Shown: positions 13,331 through 24,293 of the stretch, in pieces
How the letters are laid out: the number at the start of each line of letters is the position of its first letter
Position numbering within the stretch: the stretch's first letter is position 1
Assembly (NCBI GenBank): GCA_021234155.1
Contig: JAJEKV010000002.1
Coordinates: 31,487,645-31,551,644 of the forward strand
DNA: 64,000 bases
Direction of reading: 5' to 3'
DNA from: Isoetes taiwanensis
Lineage: Eukaryota; Streptophyta; Lycopodiopsida; Isoetales; Isoetaceae
Notes under the pieces: generated by a model
What the model was told of the DNA's origin: nothing
Database searches by the model: none
What the model saw: the letters and a program-made list of their open reading frames with translations, nothing else
Translations under genes and position numbers: made by a program

Positions 13331-13439
13331 CTCGAACTTCTTCCACGAAGCTGCTGCATGGATCGAACCCAACATCTGGCTGCGAAACTTCTACTTTTGA
13401 CGGGGGTTGTGCCAAGTGTGCGAGTTAGGCAGCGATAGC

Positions 13440-13911
13440 CATAATTGATCATAAATGGCGACATTTGGGGACGATTCCAGCGGTGCTATTGTATGCAAAC
13501 TCCACCAAGTGAATGAATTCTTCCCACATACTTTGCTTATTCCGGACATAGTTTTCAGTAGCATGTCTTCTAAAGATCTGTTTGGTTTCTCCGTCGGCCA
13601 TCCGTCGAGGATGATATGCCGTGCTCATGGATAGCTTGGTCTGAATGTCGCCGCAAAGAGGTCTTGCCAAAAGGCACTCATGAACCGGATCCACAATGGG
13701 AGATAATCTCCCTTGGCATGCCATGAAGCACGAAGATCTCTTTGGTGAAGAGCTTTCGCGTATCCATAGTCGTATACGTGGTCTGCAAGGCACAAAATGT
13801 GCCATCTTCGACAACTTGTTGACCACTACCATCAAGGCATCCTTGCCTCTCACGTTCTTGGGAGTCTGTGATGAAGTCCATGCTGATTACCTCCCACTTA
13901 GCGTTTGGCAC
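13440..13911 (-). pseudogene. Chromovirus integrase catalytic core
   Basis: The minus-strand frames read WEVISMDFITD (first catalytic Asp region), KDALMVVVNKLSKMAHFVPC, YTTMDTRKLFTKEIFVLHG and MPREIISH (near the second Asp), the standard order in a Ty3/gypsy integrase. Further on, WEEFIHLVEFAYNST covers the region of the third catalytic residue. The domain inserts element cDNA into the genome. It is split over at least two frames here and is not functional as written. Confidence 0.85.
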
Positions 13912-14389
13912 CGCTAATGGCTCTAATGCCCCAGATTTAAGCTGCTCCGCCTTACCGTCTGGCAGGGCATAGACATTCCTTGATGTAGCGAGCTATTTGC
14001 TTCTTCATTCTGGCCAATAATAGGCTGGCGCACTTTGAAATATGTTTTCATGAATCCCGCATGGCGGCTATTGGGCTGTTATGCGTGTCGTGGAGGATCA
14101 ACTTCCTTACACCCGATGATTCGGGTACGCACAACTTGTTCTTATGGTATAACAGGTTGCCTTCCTTCTTATAATGCTTGAAGGCCTCCCTCTTTATCTC
14201 GTTCTAGCCTCCTTAGAGAGGCTTGCCCATACTTACGAAATCCACATCCGTTGGCAAAGGACTCTTCAATCTTCTTACCAAAGTCATTTGGAGCGTGAAA
14301 TTGCATTGCAATGCACTCTAGTTGTCGGGGGATGCCTTGAAAGCGCATGCGCTACAACATTGAGCTTCCGGCATGTAGACTATATCAAA

Positions 14390-15500
14390 GTCATATTCCT
14401 CGAGGAACTCCATCCATCTCCGGCACGCCTCGAGTTAAGGTGTGGTTGCGTGAATACATATTGAAGGCTCGATGGTGGGTATCCAATTGGAACTTCCTTC
14501 CCAAGAGATAGTGCCTCCATATTCTTAGTGCCACGACAACGCCCAAACAATTCACGATCGTGCGTTGGGTGGCGTCTCGTCGTTCATCTGCGGAATCATA
14601 AGCTACCACCACGCTCTTCTTGCATAAGCCGCACGTAGCTATCTTACTCGCTATCACGTTGCTACAAGCTTATCTTTCTCGTCGGGGTAGGCAGCAAGGT
14701 CAAGGCAGGGCTGTCGTCGAGCTTCTTTCAACAATTCAAACCCCTTTTGGGCTTTCTTGTGCCAATGCTCTACCCAATCTTTCACCTTCTCGCCCTCGTC
14801 GGGTACGTTTGCGGGGCTGCTATCTTAGCAAAGTTCTTCCGCGAACTTCTGTAGTACTGCTAGGCCAGAAAAACTTCGACCTCGTGCACATTCTTCTGAC
14901 CCTTTGAATCCTTGCTTCAATCTTGGCGGGGTCCGTCGAGGATGCCTCTGCCCCGAGAGATCACATGACCAAAGGTATTCCACCTTCTCTTTCGCGGTGG
15001 CGCCGACAACTTGGCGCATGGCGGTGCCTCTTCAACTTCTCTAGCACCCTTCTCAAGTGTTGCGTACGTGCTCTTCAAGGGATCTGCTATACACCAAAAT
15101 GTCATCAAAGAAAACAATCACAAAGGTGTCCGGGAACTCCCACGAAGATATGGTTCATGAGCCTCATGAGCGTTCGCGGGGGTATTTGATAAGTTAAAGA
15201 AAGGCATCACCGTGAACTCATAATGCCCATACAGCGTCCTCAGGCGGCGGTCTTGTGGATATCCTCCTCCTTTATCCGTATCGATGATAACCCGACCTTA
15301 AGTCGATTTTTGAGAAGATCTTTGCTCCTTGAAGGCGATCCATCAAGTCGTCCCCGATCTTGGAAGCGCATACTTGTTCTTAATGGTGTGCTTATTTAGC
15401 GTCTATAGTCTATGCACATCCTCAAAGATCCATCCTTCTTCTTGACAAAAGAATGGGCTCCAAAGGGCGAGACACTAGGTCTAATGAAACCTAGGTCGGC
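14390..15500 (-). pseudogene. Chromovirus reverse transcriptase and RNase H
   Basis: Minus-strand motifs in order: [11 protein letters not shown] at about 15440-15400, preceded by the usual Ser-Pro-Phe-Gly region, and FVIVFFDDILVYS at about 15127-15088, which holds the catalytic Asp-Asp pair. EYLWSCDLS follows near 14980 (the EYLGHVIS position), then VVALRIWRHYLLGRKFQLDTHH at about 14560-14470 from RNase H. Frames change repeatedly. This is the polymerase that copies the element RNA into DNA. Confidence 0.85.
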
Positions 15501-15779
15501 AGCTCCCCGCTGCTTCTTGACTCGCTGACCAACTCTCTGCGTTGTCATTCTATATGGAGCCTTGCTTGTTCGGTTCGATGCTATCTACTTTCGACTCCTA
15601 TAAGGAGGGGGCTGCTTAATCTCATCACGGAAAGAGATGGTGGAACTCCGCGTGATCAACTTAGCTATTTGCCGACGGCAACTTGGCGAGCATCTTGTCT
15701 TCTTTGCTTCCTTCAATTCGGCTCACTAATCTCAAGCTTGAAGATGTATGCTACTTGCTCACTCTTGATGCACTTGAAG

Positions 15780-16100
15780 CCGTTTAGAAGACCTGCTTGC
15801 ATGATGGGGACAACTTCTTTACCTGTTATCTCAATGATCTTGCCGCCGGGTGTTGGGAAGGTCACCTTCCGCTTTTCCACAATCAATAATATTTTGCTGG
15901 TCCAAGATACTCCATACCTATTATCAAGTCGTATTTGCCGATGCCCATTACCTCTGCCCCCATCTGGATCTTAATCCCGGCAAAGTCGATGTCAAAGTTG
16001 ATTCTTTTACTGCCGATGCTACTTTGCTCCACTTGCTAAGACAGCGGGCCTTGGCTTTTGACTTTAATGGTTTCAACTTCAACATTTGAACCATTGCGGG
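15780..16100 (-). pseudogene. Chromovirus aspartic protease region
   Basis: Minus strand near 15940-15905 reads GIGKYDLIIGMEYL, matching the C-terminal part of retropepsin in plant Ty3/gypsy elements (usually DVILGMDWL), and is followed in another frame by KRKVTFPTPGGKIIEI. The catalytic Asp-Thr/Ser-Gly upstream was not confidently seen. Position between the zinc-knuckle region and RT agrees with protease. Confidence 0.6.
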
Positions 16101-16149
16101 AGATGCAAAGTTATGGCTACTTCGAATCTATCGGGACTATAAATGACTT

Positions 16150-17449
16150 GGCCTTGGCCTTTCCCTTTGTGGAAATTACTTTTATCTTGGCTCTCTGCTT
16201 GCTCTGTATCTATTGCGGCAAAGATATGACACTCACCACAGAATGCAGTCGCGGGCCTCCCTGCGCCCGTCGTCGTCCGGACAGGGTGTCCCAATCTCCC
16301 AACTCGCTGCTAATTTGCACTCATGACATATGGTTCGGTTCATCCCTATGCTTTGTTTGGAAACACACGGAAACAAAGTTGCTTTTCTATGCACTCTGTC
16401 TCTTTTCCTTGGGCATGGCTGCTTGAGAAAAGGATCGCGACCTTTTGGAGTAGTTTGCCCCTTCCTGTTTGTCTTTGAAAGATACGCTTCTTCTCTATTT
16501 TGCTTCCCTTGATTGCCACTATATGGGGCTCTAAAAGTTTGGTCTGGTTTGTCGACGTCCTCGGCGGCTTTGCCTTGCCTTTATCTTGGTAATCTGGCGC
16601 CTCGCCCGCTATTGGGGTCTGTTCCTTGCAAACTTATTGCCTTTGACTCGGCCCCGATCTTGTTCTCGGGTTTTATTGCCCCTTACAAGCTGCGGATCTC
16701 CTCATTCGGACCTTCAATGTAGCTTTCCCGCTGCGTGCTTCTCTCACCTAACTTTTGGCACATCTGACCTTAGCCTCATAAATTCCTCGGGTGTATTTCG
16801 TACTGATTTGTTGCCTTCTGCACGCTTTGAAGAGCTGCTGCGTCATCTTGGACTTGTGCTCTCTTGGGGCGTAATGGCTTTGAAGGCTTTTAGCAAACTT
16901 CTTGAACGCAAGCATCCCTGCTTAAGCCATGAGCCTTGGCATAGCCCTTCCACCAAATCGTGCGCTGCTCCTTCAGGTTATTTGTTGCCACCACGCCTTT
17001 ATCCTTATCCTTCATACCATAGGCATTGCCGTGTCGGCTCATCTCGTCAAGCCGGGCCTCTGCCTCCATGCGACATGTTCTCGCTGAGAATTGCTCGAGC
17101 TTCTGGCCTTCAAACATTTCCCAATCACCGAGTCTACTTTCTTACGGTAGTCCGAGGAGGTTCTTGTGTCCCTGTCGTCGTCGTCAGGGGGTTCCTCGCC
17201 TTTTCGTCTACTTTCGGACTTGGTTACGCCCTTCTTCTTCCTCGAGTCGGTCGAATCGAGCTTGTGGTCGGAGGGTCCGGCTGGGGACCTTCTCTCTTGC
17301 TCTCTTCTTGTCTCTACACGTTCTCGAGCTGATGCTTTGCGGCGGTTGGCGTTACCCACCGAACTGCTCTCACGCTTGTCGCGACTAGCAAAGCCTTTAT
17401 CTGTTTCAGTCCAGTCCTCATTTCGCGATATTTCTTCTTCTGGGGTCAT
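16150..17449 (-). pseudogene. Chromovirus gag
   Basis: The minus-strand frame from 17449 starts MTPEEEISRN and gives a charged, Arg/Ser-rich stretch. Another frame at about 16975-16925 reads LKEQRTIWWKGYAKAHG, the tryptophan pair typical of plant retrotransposon gag. Near 16250 AFCGECH looks like the start of a CCHC zinc knuckle. Gag packages element RNA. The reading frame is interrupted many times. No 5' LTR or primer site was found to the right of it, so the 5' end of the chromovirus is missing or unrecognised. Confidence 0.6.
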
Positions 17450-17810
17450 TTGTCCAAATTCTTCAAGCGGGTTCCTTGCCCGGGCGTGGCCTGGGCGGAC
17501 TCTGTTCCTCTGTAAGTTCCGCGGTTATGTCGTTCTCCTGCGCTCAGGCCTCTAGCTGCATACACAAGTGGTTCATATCTACATGGTTAGTTTTCCTTGC
17601 TTTCTTGCATTACTTATGTTTGTTGGCGTGGTTGGGGGACACAAAATATATCAACAAAACATTTATAGTGCAAGAGAATATTATATTTATATTTTATATT
17701 ACACTAATACAAAAAATTGCAACTACTGCTAATCATTCCTGTTGATGCCGGTAAGATGGATTATTCTCCAGGAACTTTTTCACTTGGGCTGTTCCCACTG
17801 AATGGCCCAA

Positions 17811-17815
17811 GTTCC
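17811..17815. repeat. Target-site duplication GTTCC (left)
   Basis: GTTCC immediately before the TGTAACGG terminus is repeated at 24294-24298 directly after the CACA terminus. Confidence 0.85.
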
Positions 17816-19481
17816 TGTAACGGACCTAGCAACCTAGCACCAACATTAAGATGTAAGTAACGTTGCCATTATATAAGAGTGCATTTTCAAGGTAAAATAA
17901 ATGATTATGTGCTAGGAATACATGCATGCAATGTGTCCATGCATGCAGTGTATGCATGCATGCATGCAAGGGCATTGCTAGATTATATAAGTGCAACAAT
18001 ATTATTCTTGATTTCTTAGGGGGAAGAAGTTTTCCATGGGGAAAGAAGTCTTTTATGTGATGGTGAAGCATTTGGAAGGAGATAGATTGCAGATGGATTG
18101 TTGAAGGAGGCGAGTTGTGTCTGGAGATGGGGGGCGTTCTTTGGGAGCCTGAGGAAGCAAAGCGGGGATTCAGGTGGGGATCAAGCCTTACACACAGGGT
18201 TTTCTAGTGTTTGTATATTTGTGTTGATTTAATAATGATTGCTTTGAGCGTAGTATAAACTTGGAGTTAAATCATATGAGCATGGTCATGAATAGAATAG
18301 AATAGGCATGCATGGTTAATGGATGCTTGAGCATATTAACCAATTCAATAAACTAGTTAGCGAGGGTTATGGAAGCCACCGTCATTAAGGTTATAAGTAG
18401 TAATTTGAAGGAAGTTGATCTAGTTAAAAGTAATAAGATATTAGTGAAGGTTGTATTTTGCTTAAGCAGGGCATTGCATGTTGCATGGTAGAGATAGTAA
18501 TGTTTATATGAGGATTTCCTTTGTTGCATGAGGTGTAAATTATGGAATTTCTAAGGTAAATTTGATATGGAAATGTGCCTAATTGATATTGGGTGGAATT
18601 CATAGTATTGTGATCTATGTGTAGTATAATTCTTTGATATAGACCTGCGGGGCGGAGTCTAGGTGCGATGGTCTAGACTTCATGGTTATTGCACGCGGTG
18701 CTATGGTATTATTTGAACATCGGGCGTTGGTACCATATGGTACAACGTCATGCACGTAAAGTGGTCCTCCAATCTTTGGGCCGCGGCGTGGATGGTGTGT
18801 GTACCTGCGTGGTTACCCCGCCTCTATGTCACTTTGTCGGCCGAAGTTGACCTTGCTCGAACCCAGAGGAATATTGGTTGCAATGTTGATGCTATGATTG
18901 CTTGGTTATTGTATATGTGTTTTTAATGTTGGAATTAAGTTGCAATGGTCATGCTTGGTGTAATTATGCATTGTGATTATGCTTGTTGGACTAAGTAACC
19001 TAGGTTGCGGCGAGGCTACGGTAAGGCTAAGTTATTGTTCTAAGTTAAGGCTTTGTGGTGATTGTTTTAAGATATATCCTAGATCCCCGATCCCCACTTA
19101 GTCCATGTGACTAACCCCGTGGTTGATGGTGTAGCAAGGAGAGGTGTGAGATGCTGGGAAAGTAGCCAAGCCCGAAAGGAGAGTGGAAGTGTGTGGATTG
19201 CTATTCAATAAACTTGATTATTATTACTATTATTATTATTATATATGGGCTTGAAGTTACAATTATTAAGATCATTCATAGTGTGTGAGGGATATTTCGG
19301 AGTAATGGGCAAGTACATGTTTGGAACCTTAGAATATGTACAAAGATTAAATTCTTTACCTAAGTGTTATTGTTGCAGATGCATGAGTTAATTTCTTAAG
19401 TTTTTAAGCTTAAGTAGATCCAATGGTCGAGATTGATGGGATCTCGGTTACCATAAAGGTTAGCGGCGGGCAGAATCCCCG
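17816..19481 (+). repeat. 5' LTR of the non-autonomous element
   Basis: It starts TGTAACGGACCTAGC and is collinear with 22648-24293 over ~1.65 kb. It contains a (catg)n run near 17930-17970. The terminal CA is obscured: the end reads gggcagaatcccc where the 3' LTR has ggcccgtcaca, a C/G-rich difference that may be a consensus error. Confidence 0.85.
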
Positions 19482-19483
19482 GT

Positions 19484-19494
19484 TGGTATCGAGC
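19484..19494 (+). other. Primer binding site, initiator-Met tRNA type
   Basis: TGGTATCGAGC follows the 5' LTR. The complement of plant tRNA-iMet 3' end is TGGTATCAGAGC, so one base is missing. The same shortened form occurs beside LTR C at 44129. Confidence 0.7.
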
Positions 19495-21660
19495 ATAGTT
19501 GGATCCTTGGATGTATGATAACTTGAAGTCTAGATTCAAGTTGAGGTTGTTGGATTATGCTAATAGTATTCAATTGAATATATGTGGAGATGATGGCCTT
19601 AGAGGAGGCGTGACAAATTGTTTTATGAAAGTATGTGAAATTGGTTACATGATATTTCTATAATCTTGGTTGATTTTCTATCTTGCAAAGCAGATAAGCT
19701 AGAAAAATGTACGTTATCAAGGGGCTAACTTTGATTTAGGGTTGCCAATGTGCGCATAGCATGGAAGTGATGCTTGAGGGAGATTAAGTTACGGTATTGC
19801 GTTTTCACTTTGGTAACCACTTCTTATAATGTAGATGTGATCTAAATTGTAGTAGCATACTACGGTGGCAAGAAAATTTAGAATAAGCAGTGCATGATAT
19901 ATAATGCCTATGATATTCAGGGAAGGTTCATCTCACCATATCGGGTGAATAAGATTCTTGATGTGATGTTAGGTGCATCCTTTTGAAGCTAAAAATTGAG
20001 AAAACCAGGCAGCATCTATATATTGCTATCTAGTGGTAAAATAACAATAAGTTGCTAAGTTGATAGCATTCAGGCTATGGTTGGATAAGGTTACAACACG
20101 GTGGTTGTAAGACAAGTTTTGAGAAAGCTTAGATATGGTTATAAAATAAGATTGGCATGATAGTCAGATTGAAGCTCAAGTGTAAATAGCAGATGTGCGA
20201 CATAGAAGGAAATGTCATGATTACATCATGGTCCTACTTGAGATCTATAAAGTTGTTGGCCTTAGGGTTATGGCTAGAATAGTCAGTGATAGCCTTGAAA
20301 AAGTTCTTGGCCTTGCAAAAAAATTCTTGAAGTATAAGAAAGCACTTAATGGAACAAAGTGGTCAGGTTACGCATTTATATTTAGAATGATATCCACTTA
20401 AATTATGGCAGATTGAAGAATTGATTGGCCAAGATTGAACAATGTTATCTATCTTATGGATAAGGAAGAAGAAGACGATGAATAGAGGAATAACATATTT
20501 AATCGTGGTAGTAGGTAAACCATGAAGTTGAACGAAAGAGTTGTCAGATAAAGCCCAGACATGAGATAAAGGCAGAGGGGAATGTATAGATATGGGGAAG
20601 TGCCATTTTTTTGAAAATCTTAGAACGTAATAGAAGAGTTGTAAGTACATCTAGTAATGGTGCTTCCATGTATTGTAATTATTTGGCATGCTAGAAGTGA
20701 TTGTAAATTAATGGAGGGATGGTGATTGCATTACTTGATTAAGGATACAGTCAAAGGATTGAAGTTGTGAACAAAATACATGAAGTAAGAGCTTCATTGA
20801 AATTAACGGCAATTGGTGCCTATAAAATCTTCTTGAAAGACTAACCAGTGTGATGGGGTAATATGTATGGAAGTAGTCTAAATATAGAGGCCAAGTGTAT
20901 AGCCTAGGATACTTCAATGTCATTGGATGAACTTGTAGAGGAATTCTCTGTACCATGGGTATAATTCTTATGGGATCCCTTGTATCAACTTAAGTATGTT
21001 ACCTAGCTATAAGATACCCAGACTGGGGGACTTGATTATGTATTTTGCTTGTTACTTTTTGGATTTGGCCACCCAAGAAGTCTCAAGAGATTACATATCT
21101 AGTTCGACACAGTATCTCTTTGGAATGGTGGGTTTTTTTTTCTATGGCACATTACCTTCTTTATGAAAAGTTAGTTAGCGCATTATGTTTATTATATTGA
21201 ATTGGATATGTAGTATACTCATAATATTTGAGTTAGTTCTAGACTTGGCGGTATGTTAAATTGAAAGTTAGAAGGGTCGTGCATTGGAGCTATCTAATAT
21301 GTATCTTTCCTTTAGCTTAAATTACTTGTATGAAGCTAGCTTTGAATTTTCAAGTTTGGAGATGCATCATCTTGGATTGGAAGGCTAAGCAATTGTGTTT
21401 GACAAGGATGGGTCAGTTCTAAGGGACAAAATTGTATTCATTTGGGAGTATGTTGAATTGAGGATTAAGATGTGAAAGCATAAAGGGAAGAGACCGAGTA
21501 ATTAAGGAGGCGGACTATAAAAAAAAAAAAAAAAAAAAAATTAGATCAATGGTTGAGTTTGTTCCAATGAAGATGTCACAAAGGGAGATACAAACTAGAT
21601 TTTTCATGAGTGCTCTAAGATGCACCCATGAGGACATGGGTTGAATTTTTGGAGGAGAGA
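19495..21660 (+). other. Internal region of the non-autonomous element
   Basis: AT-rich with no frame above ~95 codons and no retroviral motif. It holds a ~22-base A run near 21520 and ends in ggaggagagac, a plausible polypurine tract, just before the 3' LTR. Confidence 0.7.
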
Positions 21661-21661
21661 C

Positions 21662-22647
21662 TATAACGGACCTAGCAACCTAGCACCAACATTAAGATGT
21701 AAATAGCGTTGCCATTATATAAGAGTGCATTTTCAAGGTAAAATAAATGATTATGTGCTAGGAATACATGCATGCAATGTGTCCATGCATGCGGTGTATG
21801 CATGCATGCATGCAAAGGCATTGCTAGGTTATATAAGTGCAACAATATTATTCTTGATTTCTTAGGGGAAGGAGTTTTCCATGGGGAAAGAAGTCTCTTT
21901 TATGTGATGGTGAAGCATTTGGAAGGAGATAGATTGCAGATGGATTGTTGAAGGGCGAGTTGTGTGCGAGATGATGGGGGGCGTTGCTGGGAGCCTGAGA
22001 GAAAGCAAAGCGGGGATTCAGGTGGGGATCAAGCCTTACACACAGGGTTTTCTAGTGTTTGTATAGCTGTGTTGATTTAATAATGATTGCTTTGAGCGTA
22101 GTATAAACTTGGAGTTAAATCATATGAGCATGGTCATGAATAGAATAGAATAGGCATGCATGGTTAATGGATAGCGAGCATATTAACCAATTCAATAAAC
22201 TAGTTAGCAGGGTTATGGAAGCCACCGTCATTAAGGTTATAAGTAGTAATTTGAAGGAAGTTGATCTAGTTAAAAGTAATAAGATATTAGTGAAGGTTGT
22301 ATTTTGCTTAAGCACCGGGCATTGCATGTTGCATGGTAGAGATAGTAATGTTTATATGAGGATTTCCTTTGTTGCATGAGGTGTAAATTATGGAATTTCT
22401 AAGGTAAATTTGATATGGAAATGTGCCTAATTGATATTGGGTGGAATTCATAGTATTGTGATCTATGTGTAGTATAATTCTTTGATATAGACCTCTGGGG
22501 CCGGAGTCTAGGTGCGATGGTCTAGACTCGCGGTTATTGCACAGTGCTATGGTATTATTTGAACATCGGGCGTTGGTACCATATGGTACAACGTCATGCA
22601 CAGTTAAGTGGTCCTCCAATGCTGGACGCAGCGTGGATGGGTGTGTA
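21662..22647 (+). repeat. 3' LTR, first (partial) copy
   Basis: It starts tataacggacctagc (TG mutated to TA) and is collinear with the first ~985 bp of the 5' LTR. It breaks off after gtgtgta, where sequence jumps back to agcaccaac. It shares private variants with 22648-24293 (for example tagcgagcatatt and caccgggcattgc) against the 5' LTR. Confidence 0.85.
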
Positions 22648-24293
22648 AGCACCAACATTAAGATGTAAGTAACGTTGCCATTATATAAGAGTGCATTTTC
22701 AAGGTAAAATAAATGATTATGTGCTAGGAATACATGCATGCAATGTGTCCATGCATGCAGTGTATGCATGCATGCATGCAAGGGCATTGCTAGGTTATAT
22801 AAGTGCAACAATATTATTCTTGATTTCTTAGGGGGAAGGAGTTTTCCATGGGGAAAGAAGTCTTTTATGTGATGGTGAAGCATTTGGAAGGAGATAGATT
22901 GCAGATGGATTGTTGAAGGAGCGAGTTGTGTGCAGAGATCTGGGAGCGTTCTTTGGGAACCTGAGAGGAAGCAAAGCGGGATTCCAGGTGGGGATCAAGC
23001 CTTACACCTGGGGTTTTCTAGTGTTTGTATAGCTGTGTTGATTTAATAATGATTGCTTTGAACGTAGTATAAACTTGGAGTTAAATCATATGAGCATGGT
23101 CATGAATAGAATAGAATAGGCATGCATGGTTAATGGATAGCGAGCATATTAACCAATTCAATAAACTAGTTAGCAGGGTTATGGAAGCCACCGTCATTAA
23201 GGTTATAAGTAGTAATTTGAAGGAAGTTGATCTAGTTAAAAGTAATAAGATATTAGTGAAGGTTGTATTTTGCTTAAGCACCGGGCATTGCATGTTGCAT
23301 GGTAGAGATAGTAATGTTTATATGAGGATTTCCTTTGTTGCATGAGGTGTAAATTATGGAATTTCTAAGGTAAATTTGATATGGAAATGTGCCTAATTGA
23401 TATTGGGTGGAATTCATAGTATTGTGATCTATGTGTAGTATAATTCTTTGATATAGACCTACGGGGCGAGTCTAGGTGCGATGGTCTAGACTCGCGGTTA
23501 TTGCGAGTGCTATGGTATTATTTGAACATCGGGCGTTGGTACCATATGGTACAACGTCATGCGATTAAGTGGTCCTCCAATGCTGGGCCTTGGCGTGGAT
23601 GGGTGTGTACACACGTGGGTTACCCGCCTCTATGTCACGGCCCGATCACCGAGAGTTGACCTTGCTCGAACCAGGAGGAATATTGGTTGCAATGTTGATG
23701 CTATGATTGCTTGGTTATTGTATATGTGTTTTAATGTTGGAATTAAGTTGCAATGGTCATGCTTGGTGTAATTATGCATTGTGATTATGCTTGTTGGACT
23801 AAGTAACCTAGGTGCAGGGTGAGGCTACGGTAAGGCTAAGTTATTGTTCTAAGTTAAGGCTTTGTGGTGATTGTTTTAAGATATATCCTAGATCCCCGAT
23901 CCCCACTTAGTCCATGTGACTAACCCCGAGTGGTTGATGGTGTAAGCAGAGGTGTGAGATGCTGGGAAAGTAGCCAAGCCCGAAAGGCTGAGAGTGGAAG
24001 TGTGTGGATTGCTATTCAATAAACTTGATTATTATTACTATTATTATTATTATATATGGGCTTGAAGTTACAATTATTAAGATCATTCATAGTGTCTTGG
24101 GGATATTGCCGAGTAATGGGCAAGTACATGTTTGGAACCTTAGAATATGTACAAAGATTAAATTCTTTACCTAAGTGTTATTGTTGCAGATGCATGAGTT
24201 AATTTCTTAAGTTTTTAAGCTTAAGTAGATCCAATGGTCGAGATTGATGGGATCTCCAGTTACCATAAAGGTTAACTGGCCAGGCCCGTCACA
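22648..24293 (+). repeat. 3' LTR, second copy running to the element end
   Basis: It begins at LTR base ~22 (agcaccaac) and continues to the CACA terminus. Together with 21662-22647 it makes a 3' LTR in which about 965 bp are tandemly duplicated. Confidence 0.85.

Larger units (their letters stand above)
17816..24293 (+). mobile_element. Non-autonomous LTR retrotransposon (LARD-like), 6.48 kb
   Basis: The element has TG...CA termini (TGTAACGG...CCGTCACA), a 5 bp TSD (GTTCC), a 5' LTR, a tRNA-iMet-like primer site at 19484, ~2.2 kb of internal sequence without recognisable gag or pol, a purine tract before the 3' LTR, and a 3' LTR that is partly duplicated. It must be mobilised by another element's proteins. 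It sits inside the minus-strand coding region that spans 25.7-17.7 kb and is the youngest insertion there. Confidence 0.9.

Noticed and set aside
16586-17332. 248-codon plus-strand open frame, the longest in the window
   Set aside because: It is antisense to chromovirus gag and has no recognisable domain; its Ser/Leu/Pro-rich product is the usual shadow of an Arg/Glu/Lys-rich gene on the other strand.
22308-22883. 191-codon minus-strand open frame
   Set aside because: It crosses the junction between the two 3' LTR copies and runs through a catg microsatellite; the matching frame in the 5' LTR is much shorter. It is a chance frame created by the duplication.
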